A stretch of 64,000 nt of DNA from the NCBI RefSeq assembly GCF_023721795.1, contig NZ_JAMQYE010000002.1:496001-560000 (forward strand), read 5' to 3'. Made by a program: the position numbers and the translations under genes. The DNA comes from Zeimonas sediminis. Lineage in GTDB: Bacteria > Pseudomonadota > Gammaproteobacteria > Burkholderiales > Burkholderiaceae_E. Under the pieces are notes generated by a model that was given only the letters and a program-made list of their open reading frames with translations, did not search any database and had not been told where the DNA came from. This document shows positions 42,765 to 53,255 of the stretch, piece after piece; the stretch's first letter is position 1, and each line of letters starts with the position of its first letter.

Positions 42765-44339
42765 ATGACCACCCCACCTCCCGGTTCCGAGACGGCGCTC
42801 GTCTGGCTGCGCCGCGACCTTCGCCTGAGCGACCACGCCGCGCTGTCGGCGGCCCTCGACGATTTCTCGCGTGTCCACCTGGTCTTCATGTTCGACCGGG
42901 ACATCCTCGACCCGCTGCCCGGACAGGAACAAGCGCTTCCGCCCGATGGTCCGTCGGCGACGCCTGCCGGCCCGGCGCAAGAGGGGGTCGCGCCGGCGAG
43001 CGCGCAGCCCGCCGGCGGCCACGGCGACCTGCGCCACGACCGCCGCGTCGAGTTCATCTGGCGCTCGATCGCCGAGATCGATGCGCGGCTGCGCGAGCTC
43101 GGCGGCGCGCTGCACGTGGTCCACGGCCGGCCGCGCCAGGCGATCCCCGCGCTCGCCGCGCGGCTGGAAGTGGCGGCGGTGTACGCGAACCACGACTACG
43201 AGCCGGCCGCGATCGCCCGCGACGAAGCGGTGCGCGCGGCACTGGCCGCGGACGGCCGGGAGTTCCGGACCTTCAAGGACCAGGCGGTCTTCGAACGCGA
43301 CGAGGTGCTGACCGGCCAGGGCAAGCCGTTCTCGGTCTTCACGCCCTACCGCAACGCATGGATGAAGCGCTTGAGCGACATCGACCTTGCCGAGCGGCCG
43401 GTCGCCCTGGCGGCCCGGCTCGCGCCGGCCGCGCACGCGCCCTCGCTGCCCGCGCTGGAATCGCTCGGTTTCGCGGGGACCAACCTTCTCGCGCTCGGCA
43501 TCGAGCCGGGCGAGGCCGGCGCCCGCCGCGCGCTGTCCGACTTCGCCGACCGGATCGGTCGCTACCGCGAGGCGCGCGACTTCCCCGCGGTGCGCGGCCC
43601 CTCGTACCTGTCGGTTCACCTGCGCTTCGGCACGCTGTCGATCCGCGCCGCCGCTCGGCTGGCGCTGCAGACGATGCGCGCCGATCCGGGCGCCGCCGAG
43701 GGCGCATCGACCTGGCTCAACGAGCTGATCTGGCGCGACTTCTACTTCCAGATCCTGCACCACCACCCGCACGTCGTGGATCGCGCGTTCCGGCCCGAGT
43801 ACGACGCGATCCGCTGGGTCGACGGCGTCGCGGGCGACGCGCTGTTCGACGCCTGGCGCGAGGCGCGCACCGGCTATCCGATCGTCGACGCCGCGATCGC
43901 GCAGATTCGCCGAAGCGGCTACATGCACAACCGGCTGCGGATGATCGTGGCTTCCTTCCTGGTCAAGGACCTGGGCGTCGACTGGCGGCGCGGCGAGCGC
44001 TGGTTCGCCGACCAGCTCAACGACTACGACCTGGCCGCGAACAACGGCGGCTGGCAGTGGGCAGCCTCCACCGGCTGCGATGCGCAGCCGTACTTCAGGA
44101 TCTTCAACCCGGTCACGCAGTCGCAGAAGTTCGACCCGCAAGGGAAGTTCATCCGCCGCTACCTGCCCCAGCTGGCAAATCTCTCCGACAAGGCGATCCA
44201 CGCGCCCTGGCTGGCGCCGGCGGCCGAGCTGGAAAGGGCGGGCGTGCGGCTCGGCGTCGACTACCCGTTGCCGATCGTCGACCACGCGGCGGCGCGGGAG
44301 GCGACGCTCGGGCGATTCGCGGCGGCGCGCGCGGCTTGA
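42765..44339 (+). CDS. phr: Deoxyribodipyrimidine photolyase
   Basis: Light-driven repair of cyclobutane pyrimidine dimers. The 524-residue protein starts T-A-L-V-W-L-R-R-D-L-R-L-S-D-H, the class I photolyase N-terminus. The FAD domain has R-D-F-Y-F-Q-I (about 325), T-G-Y-P-I-V-D-A (about 371), M-H-N-R-L-R-M-I near 388 and the W-A-S-S-T-G-C-D-A-Q-P-Y-F-R-I-F-N-P region near 430-450. It is longer than E. coli PhrB (472), partly through an Ala/Pro/Gly-rich insert at about 55-90. The ATG at 42765 is preferred over one 39 bases upstream. It is divergent from algH and convergent with chpA. Confidence 0.95.
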   Translation: MTTPPPGSETALVWLRRDLRLSDHAALSAALDDFSRVHLVFMFDRDILDPLPGQEQALPPDGPSATPAGPAQEGVAPASAQPAGGHGDLRHDRRVEFIWRSIAEIDARLRELGGALHVVHGRPRQAIPALAARLEVAAVYANHDYEPAAIARDEAVRAALAADGREFRTFKDQAVFERDEVLTGQGKPFSVFTPYRNAWMKRLSDIDLAERPVALAARLAPAAHAPSLPALESLGFAGTNLLALGIEPGEAGARRALSDFADRIGRYREARDFPAVRGPSYLSVHLRFGTLSIRAAARLALQTMRADPGAAEGASTWLNELIWRDFYFQILHHHPHVVDRAFRPEYDAIRWVDGVAGDALFDAWREARTGYPIVDAAIAQIRRSGYMHNRLRMIVASFLVKDLGVDWRRGERWFADQLNDYDLAANNGGWQWAASTGCDAQPYFRIFNPVTQSQKFDPQGKFIRRYLPQLANLSDKAIHAPWLAPAAELERAGVRLGVDYPLPIVDHAAAREATLGRFAAARAA

Positions 44340-44398
44340 GGGCAGGCGCGAGGCCTCGGCGTTCTCGCGCCTGGATCTCCTGCCCGCCGGCCGGGCCA

Positions 44399-44415
44399 GG
44401 CCGGCTCAGCCGGCC
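44399..44415. terminator. GC hairpin at the phr/chpA convergent junction
   Basis: GGCCGGC and GCCGGCC form a perfect 7-base-pair stem around TCA, which is the chpA stop codon read on the minus strand. It lies 59 bases after the phr stop. There is no T-run on either side, so intrinsic termination is possible but unproven. Confidence 0.3.
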
Positions 44416-47400
44416 CGGGCCGCGCGCCCCCGCGTGAACGCTGCGACGTGGCCGAGCAGCTCGTCGTCGCGATACGGCTTGCCGAGGTAGACGTCCACGC
44501 CGAGCGACATCGCGTAGTTGCGGTGCTTGTCGGCGGTGCGAGAAGTGATCATCACGATCGGGATGTCGCGATAGCGCTCGTCGCCGCGCAGGTTGCGGGT
44601 CAGGTCGAAGCCGTCCATCCGGGGCATCTCGATGTCGACCAGCATCACGTCGGGCCGGCGGTCCTGCAGCTGGCGCAGCGCGTCGACGCCGTCCTTGGCC
44701 AGCATCACGTCGTAGCCCTCGCGCACGAGCAGCCGCTGGGTCACCTTGCGCACCGTCAGCGAATCGTCGACCACCATCACGGTCGGCGGCACCTCTGCGA
44801 GCGACGCGCTCGTGCCGCCCGAGGCGCCGCGGTCCAGCCAGGCATCTCCCAGCACCGCCTGCGCGAGCCGCACCGCATTGAGGATCAGCACGATCTCGCC
44901 GTTGCCGAGCACCGTGGCTCCGCCGATGCCGCGCACCCGGGCCACTTGCGGGCCCACGTTCTTCACGACGACCTCCTGCGTGGGGCTCACCGTGTCGACG
45001 TGGAGCGCGAGACGCTGGTTGCCGGAGCGGATCACGACGACCGGCGACTGGTGCTGGGCCACCGGCTGCAGGTCGCGCGCGTCGACCAGCGTGCCCAGGT
45101 AGTGCATCGGCACCCGCGCGCCTTGCCAGTCGATGCTGCCCGAATCGTAGGCGTCGGCCAGCACCTGAGGCCTGAGCTGCAGCACCTGCTCGACGCTCGA
45201 CGACGGGATCGCGTACTTCAGCGGCCCCACCGTGACCAGCACGACCTGCGCGATCGCCAGCGTGAGCGGCAGGTGGACGACGAAGCGCGTGCCGGCGCCC
45301 GGCGCCGACTCGATGTCGATCCGGCCGCCGAGCGACGCGACTTCGGTGCGCACCACGTCTAGCCCGACGCCGCGCCCGCTGATCTCGTCGACCGAACCGG
45401 CGGTGCTGAAACCGGGCAGGAAGATCAGCTCGCGGGCCTCGGCGTCGGAGACATCCCGGCCCTCGGCAAGCAGGCCGCTCGCCCTGGCCTTGGCGACGAT
45501 GCGCGCCGTGTCCAGCCCCCCACCGTCGTCGGCGAACACCAGGACGACCTCGTTGCCTTCCTGGCGCACCTCGAGCCGGATCTCGCCGGCCTCGGCCTTG
45601 CCCGAGGCGACGCGCGCCGCCGGCTTCTCGATTCCGTGGGCCACGGCGTTGCGCAGCAGGTGCTCGATCGGCGCGGCCATTCGTTCGAGCACGCCGCGGT
45701 CGATCTCGACCGAGGCGCCGCGCAGGTCCATGCTGACCCGCTTGCCGAGCTCCTTCGCGGCCTGGCGGACGACCCGGTAGAGACGGTCGGAGATCGATCC
45801 GAACTGGACCATCCGCATCCGCATCAGGTTCTGCTGCAGTTCGCGCAGCACCTGGGCCTGCCGGTGCATGTCCTGGGTGGCGCCATCCAGGCTGCGCATC
45901 GCGTTCTGCTGCACGGTGGCCACGTCGTTGACCGACTCGGCCAGCATCCGCGTGAGCTCCTGGAAGCGCGTGAAGCGATCGAACTCGAGCGGGTCGAACT
46001 CGCTGTCCCTGTCGCGGCGCTGCGCGTTGCGGGCCTGGATCTGCGACTCGGCCTGGATCTCGATCTCGCGCAGCTGCCCGCGCAGCCGCCCGACGTTCTC
46101 GGTCAGGTCCTGCAGAGACTGTCGCAGTTGCGACAACTCGTTGTCGAGTCGCGAGCGCGCGATCGACACCTCGCCGGACTCGTTGACCAGGCGATCCAGC
46201 AGATCGGCGCGCACCCGCACCAGGCCGCTGGCCGGCGCCTGGGCGCCGGCCTGAGCAGCCTGTGCCGGCACGGCCGCAGGCGAGGCAAGCGCGGCCGGCG
46301 GCTCGGCTTCGGAAAACGGCGCCGCTTCGGGCAGTCGACTCCCGGTGGCGAGGTCGTCGCGCTGCGCGCCCTCCCCGGTTGCCGGAGCGGGCAAATCCTC
46401 GCCGGCAGACGAAGCCGGCGCCGCGGCCGGCGGCGCGGCGACACCGCGCTCGCGGATCGCCTCGAACATGCCGACCACCTCGTCGTGCTCGGCGACGAGC
46501 TCGTCGATCAGCGCGGTCGGCACCACGGTGAGGCCGCTGGCGGCTTCGACCCGCGTTTCCATCTCGTGCACGCGCTGGCCCAGCACCATCGCGCCGGCCA
46601 TCCGGGCGCTGCCCTTGACCGTGTGCAGCTGGCGCATCAGCAGCTGCTGAAGCGCGCGATCGGCCGGCTGGGCCTGCCAGCGCCGCAGGTTCTCGCCGAT
46701 CTGCGGCAGGATGTCGGTCGCTTCCTCGATGAACAGCGGCAACAGGTCGGCGTCGAGCTCGCCGGACTCGGCGGTCCCGGATCGCCGCTGGGCGCCGCGC
46801 GAGCTCTCCCAGCGCGCCGCGAGCTGATGCGCGAGCGCGAGCGCAGCCGGCTCGTCGCCGGGCATCGCGCCCGCCGCGAACCGGCGGAGCATCGCCTGCA
46901 TCGCCTCGATCGCCTGCGCGTAATCGGCGATGTCTTCGGGACCGACCGCGCGACCGCTCGCGCGCTGGGCCAGCAGGAAGGCCTCGAGCCGGTCGGCCAT
47001 CGCCTGCACCGGCCGCAGCGACACCACCGCAGCGCTGCCCTTCAGCGAATGCACGGCCCGCTGGGCCTCGTCGGTGGCCGCGCGCGCGGGCATCGCGGCC
47101 CAGGCGTCCGCGTCGGCCAGCAGCGTCGCGATCAGCGAGTCGGCCTCGTTGAGGAAGATCTCGTACAGCGCACGGCTCAGCACCAGCGCGCCGATCCGGA
47201 CCTCGTCGGCCGCCTCGGACGGGGCGGCACTTTCGGCCGGCACCTCGACCGGGGCCACGCTCTCCGCCTGGAGATCCGGCGTGGCCGAAGCAGCAGTTGC
47301 GTCGCCCTCCTCGATTGCGACGAAATCCGCGGCCTCTACGACTTCGACGGCGTCGACGGCTTCCGGCACCTCGACGACCTCGACGGTTTCCGGCACCTCG

Positions 47401-50033
47401 ACGACCTCGACGATTTCCGGTTCCTCGACGACCTCGTCGGCGTCGCGGACGTCGATGGGCTCACCGATGTCCAGGACCTCGACGAAATCGCTCGCGTCCT
47501 GCGATCCCCCTTCACCCTCGTCGGGGAGCACGGCGATCGCGGCCTCGATCTCGACTGTCTCGTCGAGTCCGAGCTCCGGGCGATCGGTGGCTGCATCGGG
47601 CGCGTTCGACTCGTCGGCAGCAGCGATGGCCAAGCCGGTGCCCGCGGCGACCAGGCGGGCCAGCGACTCGCCGGACGGTCGACCGTCGCGGATCGCCTCG
47701 GCCGCCTCGACGACCGGCGTCGGATCCATCCTCGCGCCGGGCTCGTCGGCCAGCGCGCCTATCCATCCGCGGAAAAGGGCCGCGGCCAGCTCGATCAGGT
47801 CCTGCAGCTCGGGGGTCGCGGCCCGCGACTCGGCCAGCCACAGGTTCATCGTCTGCTCCAGCGACCAGGCCGCCTCGCCGAGCTCGACCAGGCCGACCAT
47901 GCGGCCCGAGCCCTTCAGCGTGTGGAAGCCGCGACGGATCGCGGTCATCGCGTCCGGGTCCGACGGCGCCTCGCGCGACATGCCGACCGCCTGCTCGATC
48001 GCGTCGAGCACCTCGGCGGCCTCGCCGAGGAAGATCTCGAGCAGTTCCGGGTCCGGCGATTCGGTCGCTTGCGGCTGCGGCGCCGCCGGCACGCCGGCCG
48101 CGTCGCCCGATGAAGTCGCTTCGACGATCGTCGCCCCGCCCGCGGCGTGCGCCATGTCGACGCGAGGGCCCGCGGCAGGCGCCTCGCCAGTGCCCGCCTC
48201 GGCCGCGGCCGACACCGCCGACGCCTTCGATGCCGCCGACACCCCCTGCCGCCTCGGGCCGGCGGCGTCGGAACTTCCATGGACAGAGGCCTCGATCCGC
48301 CCGGTATCGGGATCGAACACGACGCCGATGCCGGCACGTTCGGGCGCCAGCAGGCCGTCGACGAAGAATCCCAGCGCGCCCAGGCTCGCGGCCACGTCCT
48401 CGAAGCGCGCCGGATCGAGCACGGCGACCGTCTCCTCGAGCACGCGGGTGTCGGCCTCGTCGGCGGCCTCGCCCGTCGCCGGCAGCGCGGCGGCGGCGAA
48501 GCCCTCCACCTGCCCGGCCACCGCGTCAGCGGCATCGCCGGCTTGCGCATGACCGAGCAGCCTGAGCGCCCCGCCGACCTGGCGCAAGTGTCGCACCGCG
48601 CCGGGAAGGCCCTCGCGCTGCGCCGGATCGCGGAAGAAGGCGTCGAGCGATTGCTCGACCTGGTTCAGCGTCGCGCGCGTTTCGGCCACGAACGCCGACA
48701 TCGTGACCCGCTCCTGGGCGGCCTGGCCCAGCGCGCGCATCCAGTCGGGCAGCGGCGGCAGTTCGCCGGCGGCCTTCGCGGCCACGCTCAGGCGCTCGCC
48801 GAGCTCGGCGGCATGCGACTCCAGGTCGGCCGTCCGGCCGGGGCCTCTTTCGAGGAACTGCTCGGCGAACAGCAGGCCGCTGGCGGCCTCGAGCGCGAGC
48901 GCCTCCTCGGCCTGCCGCTCCGGCGCGCAGGCAGCCCGCGCGCACTCCACCAGACCGGCTGCCATGCGCTGCAGGCCGGCCGACGGGAGCCTGCCCACCG
49001 CATCGGCGAAGGCCTCGGACGCCTCGAGCCGCGCGGCAGCGGCGCCCGCGCCGACGGCGTCCCAGCGCAGCCTGGCGGTCGCGAGCGCGGCGCGCGCCGC
49101 GTCGAGCGCAGCCGGGTCGGTGCCGCCGAAACGCCGGACCTCGTAGTCGGACGGTATCGCGCCGTCGAGGCGGAACGCCTCGCGGACCTCGGCCACCCGC
49201 TGCGAGCCGGCGCCGGCGCCCGCCAGCAGGAACAGGGTCTCGGCGAGCAGGCGCTCGCCGACCGGCAGCAGCTCGCTGACCGTCTGCCGGATCTGCAGGT
49301 TGATTCGCGCGAGCAAGCGCTTGGCCGCAACGTCCAGCGGCAGGCTGCCGCCGGCCCAGGCTTCGAAGCAGGCGAGCGCCGCCCGCCAGAACACCGCCTG
49401 CCTGGCGCCGCGCTCCGAGTGCAGGACCGTGTCGACCGCCGCGCGCATCGCGTCGAGGGCGGCGCGGTCGGCCGGATCGCGCATCAGCTTGAGCAGGCCG
49501 CGCTCGAAGTCCGCCCGGGCAGCGGCGAGCTGGCCGCCGTCGGTCACGCGGATCGGCGGCGGCTCCACGATCGGGCCGGCCGGCGCCGGCACCACGAACA
49601 GGTCGGAGGCCTGGATCCGGCTCTCGCCGCGCGCGGCCAGAAGGTCGCGGTAGTAGGGAAACAGGTAGAGCGGCTGGTGCGCATCGCCGGCGAGCAGGCC
49701 GTCCAGGTATTCCGCGACCGCGCCGCAGGCGCCGGCGAAGGCCTCGACCGCAGCCTCGTCGAGCGAGGCCGCGCCGCGCTCGATCGCATCGATGAAGCGC
49801 TCGGCCTCGGCGGTCAGCGCCGGAACGCCCGACAGGCCCACGATCGCCAGCGCGCCGTGCGCCTGGTGCACGCCGGTGCGCGCGGCGCGCAGCGCGCTCG
49901 CGTCGTCGGGGCCGGCGGCCAGCTGGCGCCGAAGCGAGTCGACCGAATTCTGCAGCGACTGCCGGATCTCGGCCGCGCACCAGGACAGCACCGAAAGGTC
50001 GGGCGCTGCGTCGAACTGCTGGACTTCGTCCAT
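44406..50033 (-). CDS. chpA: Type IV pilus chemosensory hybrid histidine kinase ChpA/PilL
   Basis: Central CheA-like kinase of the twitching-motility pathway. The 1875-residue protein has a FimL-like N-terminus (about 1-330) and three clear phosphotransfer domains with H-T-L-K-G-S (near 702), H-S-L-K-G-S (near 993) and H-T-V-K-G-S (near 1137). A dimerisation region (about 1280-1350) and an ATPase domain with H-L-L-R-N-A-V-A-H-G (near 1455) follow, then a CheW-like domain (about 1600-1715) and a receiver domain with M-L-V-D-I-E-M-P (phospho-Asp near 1798). An acidic Val/Glu repeat lies near 860-910. The ATG at 50033 has GGGGG upstream; another ATG is four codons earlier. It follows pilJ by 14 bases. 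Confidence 0.94.
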   Translation of the reverse strand: MDEVQQFDAAPDLSVLSWCAAEIRQSLQNSVDSLRRQLAAGPDDASALRAARTGVHQAHGALAIVGLSGVPALTAEAERFIDAIERGAASLDEAAVEAFAGACGAVAEYLDGLLAGDAHQPLYLFPYYRDLLAARGESRIQASDLFVVPAPAGPIVEPPPIRVTDGGQLAAARADFERGLLKLMRDPADRAALDAMRAAVDTVLHSERGARQAVFWRAALACFEAWAGGSLPLDVAAKRLLARINLQIRQTVSELLPVGERLLAETLFLLAGAGAGSQRVAEVREAFRLDGAIPSDYEVRRFGGTDPAALDAARAALATARLRWDAVGAGAAAARLEASEAFADAVGRLPSAGLQRMAAGLVECARAACAPERQAEEALALEAASGLLFAEQFLERGPGRTADLESHAAELGERLSVAAKAAGELPPLPDWMRALGQAAQERVTMSAFVAETRATLNQVEQSLDAFFRDPAQREGLPGAVRHLRQVGGALRLLGHAQAGDAADAVAGQVEGFAAAALPATGEAADEADTRVLEETVAVLDPARFEDVAASLGALGFFVDGLLAPERAGIGVVFDPDTGRIEASVHGSSDAAGPRRQGVSAASKASAVSAAAEAGTGEAPAAGPRVDMAHAAGGATIVEATSSGDAAGVPAAPQPQATESPDPELLEIFLGEAAEVLDAIEQAVGMSREAPSDPDAMTAIRRGFHTLKGSGRMVGLVELGEAAWSLEQTMNLWLAESRAATPELQDLIELAAALFRGWIGALADEPGARMDPTPVVEAAEAIRDGRPSGESLARLVAAGTGLAIAAADESNAPDAATDRPELGLDETVEIEAAIAVLPDEGEGGSQDASDFVEVLDIGEPIDVRDADEVVEEPEIVEVVEVPETVEVVEVPEAVDAVEVVEAADFVAIEEGDATAASATPDLQAESVAPVEVPAESAAPSEAADEVRIGALVLSRALYEIFLNEADSLIATLLADADAWAAMPARAATDEAQRAVHSLKGSAAVVSLRPVQAMADRLEAFLLAQRASGRAVGPEDIADYAQAIEAMQAMLRRFAAGAMPGDEPAALALAHQLAARWESSRGAQRRSGTAESGELDADLLPLFIEEATDILPQIGENLRRWQAQPADRALQQLLMRQLHTVKGSARMAGAMVLGQRVHEMETRVEAASGLTVVPTALIDELVAEHDEVVGMFEAIRERGVAAPPAAAPASSAGEDLPAPATGEGAQRDDLATGSRLPEAAPFSEAEPPAALASPAAVPAQAAQAGAQAPASGLVRVRADLLDRLVNESGEVSIARSRLDNELSQLRQSLQDLTENVGRLRGQLREIEIQAESQIQARNAQRRDRDSEFDPLEFDRFTRFQELTRMLAESVNDVATVQQNAMRSLDGATQDMHRQAQVLRELQQNLMRMRMVQFGSISDRLYRVVRQAAKELGKRVSMDLRGASVEIDRGVLERMAAPIEHLLRNAVAHGIEKPAARVASGKAEAGEIRLEVRQEGNEVVLVFADDGGGLDTARIVAKARASGLLAEGRDVSDAEARELIFLPGFSTAGSVDEISGRGVGLDVVRTEVASLGGRIDIESAPGAGTRFVVHLPLTLAIAQVVLVTVGPLKYAIPSSSVEQVLQLRPQVLADAYDSGSIDWQGARVPMHYLGTLVDARDLQPVAQHQSPVVVIRSGNQRLALHVDTVSPTQEVVVKNVGPQVARVRGIGGATVLGNGEIVLILNAVRLAQAVLGDAWLDRGASGGTSASLAEVPPTVMVVDDSLTVRKVTQRLLVREGYDVMLAKDGVDALRQLQDRRPDVMLVDIEMPRMDGFDLTRNLRGDERYRDIPIVMITSRTADKHRNYAMSLGVDVYLGKPYRDDELLGHVAAFTRGRAARAG
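47361..47441 (-). repeat. 27-bp tandem repeat in chpA
   Basis: Three copies of a 27-base unit, each beginning TTCCGG on the plus strand (at 47361, 47388 and 47415). They encode nine-residue V-E-V-V-E-V-P-E-type units in the acidic linker between phosphotransfer domains. The first two copies are nearly identical and the third is diverged. In-frame copy-number change would alter linker length only. Confidence 0.75.
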
Positions 50034-50047
50034 GGCCGCCCCCATCG

Positions 50048-52279
50048 TCAGCCGACCTTGAAGCGCGACACCGAGCTCTTCAGTTCCTGCGCGAGTTCGG
50101 AGAGCTGCCGGATCGAGCCGGCGGTGTGCAGCGTGCCCTCGCTGGTCTGCTCGGTCACGAGCAGGATGCGCTGGATCGACTGCGCGACGGTGCCGGCCGA
50201 AGCGGCCTGCTTGGAGGTGGTGTTCGAGAAGTCCTCGATCAGCTCGGCCAGGTGCCGGGACACGCGACCGATCTCGCCCAGCGCGCGGCCGGCCTCGTCG
50301 GACAGCCGCGTGCCCTCGACCACGCCCTGCGTGCTGCGCTCCATCGCCGCGACCGCGTCCTGCGTGTCGGTCTGGATCGTGCGGATCAGCGCCGCGATCT
50401 GCTTGGTCGCCTCGGCCGAACGCTCGGCCAGCCGCTGGACCTCCTCGGCGACGATCGTGAAACCGCGGCCCGCCTCGCCGGCCGACGCGGCCTGGATCGC
50501 CGCGTTCAACGCCAGCACGTTGGTCTGCTCGGTGATGTCCGAGATCAGCTCGACGATCTCGCCGACCTCCTGCGAAGACTCGCCGAGCCGCTTGATCCGC
50601 TTGGCAGTCTCCTGGATCTGGTCGCGAATCCCGTTCATGCCGCTGATCGCGTTGTCCACCGCCCGCGAACCGTCCTCGGAGGCCGCCAGCGAGTGCCGGG
50701 CCACCTGCACCGATTCGGCGGCCCGCGCCGACACCTCGTTGATCTGCTGCGCCATCCGCAGCACCGCCTCGCCGGTCTCGCGGATCTCGCGCGACTGCTG
50801 CTCGCTGGCCGCCTGCAGGCTGGACGCGGTCATCTGCGCCTTGGACGAGGCCTCGTTGACCATCTCGGCGGTCGCGTTGATCCGCGACACCAGGCTTCGC
50901 AGCTCCTCGACCGTGTAGTTGACCGAGTCGGCGATCGCGCCAGTGATGTCCTCGGACACGGTGGCCTGGATCGTCAGGTCGCCGTCGGCGACTTCCTGCA
51001 GCTCGTTCATCAGGCGCAGGATCGCCGACTGGTTCTGGTCGTTCGCGCGCTTGGCCTCCTGCTCGAGCCGCTCGGCGACCGCGCGCTGGCGCTCGGCTTC
51101 CTCGGCGCGCTGCTCGCTGTCGGACAGGAAGGCGCGGAACAACCCGAACAGCGCCAGCAGCGCGATGAAGCCCGAGCCCGCGGCGATCCACTTGTTCCAC
51201 ATGGCCAGCCCGCCGCCGCCGCGCAACGCATCGCGCAGCGACTCGAGCCTGCCGCGCACGGTTTCGCTGTCCGCGAAGATCCGTCGTTCGGCGGCGCGCG
51301 CCTGCTGCAGGCCCTGGATGCCGGTCATCACCGAAGCCAGCGAGGCTTCGGTCGCGGTGCTCGCCTGGCGCAGCCACTCGAGCGAACGCCTGGCCTCGCC
51401 GTCGCCGACCGGCGAGATCCGCATCCGGTCGCTGCCGTTGAGCAGCGCATCCGACAGTTGCCGCAACGACGCGACCGCCTGGCGCAGGCCGTCGACGTCG
51501 ACGACGTCGGCAATGCCGAGCGTGCCGGCGTCGCGGGCGATCCGCTGCGACAGGGCCACGAGCTCGCCGGCCGCGGCCACCTCGCGCGACGACGCGCCCG
51601 CCTGCAGCCGCTGCGTCGCCACGACCTGCGTGGCGGCCAGCAACTGGGGATTGGTCTTCGCGACCTGCTGGCGGAACTCGGCCAGGGCCACCAGCAGCGA
51701 CTGCTGCGCGAGCAGCGCCCCTGCCGCGGCGTCGCTCGGGCGCCAGGCCTCGAGCAGCGCGACCGCGCTGGGCGCGCCGACGCCGGCCGGTGCCGCCACG
51801 CCGGCATCGACCAGTTGCCTGAGCGAGCGGTCGACGACCTGGCGGCTCTCGGCGAGCTGCCGAAACGCGTCGACGTTGCCGGCGATCGCATTGGGCGCGG
51901 CCTTGGCCAGGCGCTGCGAGTGGGTCAACGCGTCGCCGAGCAGTTGCGTGGAGCGCGCGGTCTCGGCGGTCTGGCGCGCGTCGAGCCACAGAAAGGCCAC
52001 GCCGAGCAGCGCGGACAGCACCAGCACAGGCAGCCACACCTGCAGCTGCTTCTGGATCGGCAGGTGGCCGACCAGGGGGATCGTGAAGCGCTTGCGGCGA
52101 CGCGCCGACGACCCGGCGAAGGCCTCGGCGGCGGCGGCGTCCCGCGCTTCGTCGACGGTCGGCCCGCCGTCGTCGTCGGGCAGCAGCGTCTCGATCAGCG
52201 CGGTGTCCGGCGCGGCGTCCGCCGGCGCGTGCGCCTTCGGGGTCGCGAAACCGGGCAGCTTCAGGGACATCTTCATCAT
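50048..52279 (-). CDS. pilJ: Type IV pilus methyl-accepting chemoreceptor PilJ
   Basis: Transmembrane receptor that controls ChpA. The 743-residue protein has a cytoplasmic, Pro/Asp/Ala-rich N-terminal extension (about 60-70 residues), a first membrane helix ([10 protein letters not shown], about 78-100), a long helical periplasmic region with two PilJ-type repeats, and a second helix near 360-380. A HAMP-like linker and the signalling domain with the conserved hairpin [12 protein letters not shown] follow. The ATG at 52279 is preferred to an upstream in-frame TTG (52309) that overlaps pilI. PilI lies 19 bases upstream and chpA 14 bases downstream. Confidence 0.94.
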   Translation of the reverse strand: MMKMSLKLPGFATPKAHAPADAAPDTALIETLLPDDDGGPTVDEARDAAAAEAFAGSSARRRKRFTIPLVGHLPIQKQLQVWLPVLVLSALLGVAFLWLDARQTAETARSTQLLGDALTHSQRLAKAAPNAIAGNVDAFRQLAESRQVVDRSLRQLVDAGVAAPAGVGAPSAVALLEAWRPSDAAAGALLAQQSLLVALAEFRQQVAKTNPQLLAATQVVATQRLQAGASSREVAAAGELVALSQRIARDAGTLGIADVVDVDGLRQAVASLRQLSDALLNGSDRMRISPVGDGEARRSLEWLRQASTATEASLASVMTGIQGLQQARAAERRIFADSETVRGRLESLRDALRGGGGLAMWNKWIAAGSGFIALLALFGLFRAFLSDSEQRAEEAERQRAVAERLEQEAKRANDQNQSAILRLMNELQEVADGDLTIQATVSEDITGAIADSVNYTVEELRSLVSRINATAEMVNEASSKAQMTASSLQAASEQQSREIRETGEAVLRMAQQINEVSARAAESVQVARHSLAASEDGSRAVDNAISGMNGIRDQIQETAKRIKRLGESSQEVGEIVELISDITEQTNVLALNAAIQAASAGEAGRGFTIVAEEVQRLAERSAEATKQIAALIRTIQTDTQDAVAAMERSTQGVVEGTRLSDEAGRALGEIGRVSRHLAELIEDFSNTTSKQAASAGTVAQSIQRILLVTEQTSEGTLHTAGSIRQLSELAQELKSSVSRFKVG

Positions 52280-52298
52280 GATCTTCTTGGTCCTCGCG

Positions 52299-52847
52299 TC
52301 AGCGGGCAACCGTCATGAAACGGTCGTCGACGGCGAGCCTCGCGAGGCTCAGTTCGGTCCACAGGCGCCCTTCCGCATCGAGCCAGTCGGCGCCCAGCCA
52401 GCCCGGGCGCGCCTCGGTGGCTGCCTCGGCGGATGCTTCGGCCGGCGTCATCGCCTCCACGTTCTGCAGCCCGAGCATCCGGGAGACGACGATCGCCGCG
52501 TTCAGGCCCAGCCGCGGCGCGAACGCGATCAGCCGCGCGTCGCGGCCGGCCGGCGCGAAGGAATCGCCGACGAAGCGCCCCAGGTCCGAAACCGCGTACA
52601 GCGATCCCCGGAGATTGACCAGGCCGCGGAACCAGTCGCGCGTGAGCGGCACCGCGGCGATCGTGGCCGGCACCGGCACGACTTCGCCGGCCTCGGACAG
52701 CTCGACCAGCAGCCGGCGCGCACCCACCTGCACGCCGAGCCGCGCGGTGGGCGCGGCGCCCGACGCCGCCTGGCGCAGGCGCTCGGACAGTCGCGCCTGG
52801 AACTCGCGCAGGTTCTTCTTGCGGTCGGTGCTGGTCTGCGCTTCCAC
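52299..52847 (-). CDS. pilI: CheW-like coupling protein PilI
   Basis: Couples the receptor PilJ to the kinase ChpA. The 182-residue protein has a CheW-type beta-barrel domain (about 30-170) with [30 protein letters not shown] and a following S-D-L-G-R-F, as in PilI proteins. The start is GTG at 52847, preceded by a good GGAGAAG ribosome-binding site; no ATG lies near the N-terminus. It lies between pilH and pilJ in the leftward operon, with a 22-base gap to pilH and 19 to pilJ. Confidence 0.92.
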   Translation of the reverse strand: MEAQTSTDRKKNLREFQARLSERLRQAASGAAPTARLGVQVGARRLLVELSEAGEVVPVPATIAAVPLTRDWFRGLVNLRGSLYAVSDLGRFVGDSFAPAGRDARLIAFAPRLGLNAAIVVSRMLGLQNVEAMTPAEASAEAATEARPGWLGADWLDAEGRLWTELSLARLAVDDRFMTVAR

Positions 52848-52869
52848 GGCTTCTCCGGTTCGGCGGCGC

Positions 52870-53232
52870 TCAGGCGTGCGCGAGCTGCGCGACCCGCTGC
52901 AGCAGCTCTTCCGGACGCACCGGCTTGGTCAGGTAATCGCTGGCGCCCTGGCGCAGGCCCCAGATCCGGTCGGTCTCGGCGCTCTTGCTCGAGCACAGGA
53001 TGATCGGGATGTCCTTCGTGGACGGATCGCGCGACAGCGCCCTGGCGATCTGGAAGCCGCTCTGCCCGGGCATCACCACGTCGAGCACGACCAGAAGCGG
53101 ACGCTCGAGCTGCACCTTCTTCAGGGCCTCCTCGCCGTTCGAGGCGGTGGCCACCTGGTAACCGTTCCTGAGCAGCAGGTCGGTCAGGAACCAGCGCTCG
53201 GTCGGGGAATCGTCGACGACCAGGATCTTCAT
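52870..53232 (-). CDS. pilH: CheY-like response regulator PilH
   Basis: A 120-residue stand-alone receiver domain. It has the acidic pair Asp7/Asp8 in V-V-D-D-S, the phospho-acceptor Asp51 in V-V-L-D-V-V-M-P, and the conserved Lys103 in Y-L-T-K-P. In Pseudomonas, PilH helps set pilus retraction and drains phosphate from the Chp system. It lies after pilG (23-base gap) and before pilI, the standard order. The receptor-modifying enzymes usually encoded in larger Chp clusters are not adjacent. Confidence 0.93.
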   Translation of the reverse strand: MKILVVDDSPTERWFLTDLLLRNGYQVATASNGEEALKKVQLERPLLVVLDVVMPGQSGFQIARALSRDPSTKDIPIILCSSKSAETDRIWGLRQGASDYLTKPVRPEELLQRVAQLAHA

Positions 53233-53255
53233 GGACGGGGGACTGCGATCACGAT

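Noticed and set aside
50034-52037. Open frame upstream of chpA reaching into pilJ
   Set aside because: It shadows pilJ, has Arg/Ala/Gly-rich composition typical of GC-rich antisense or out-of-phase frames, and lacks any domain.
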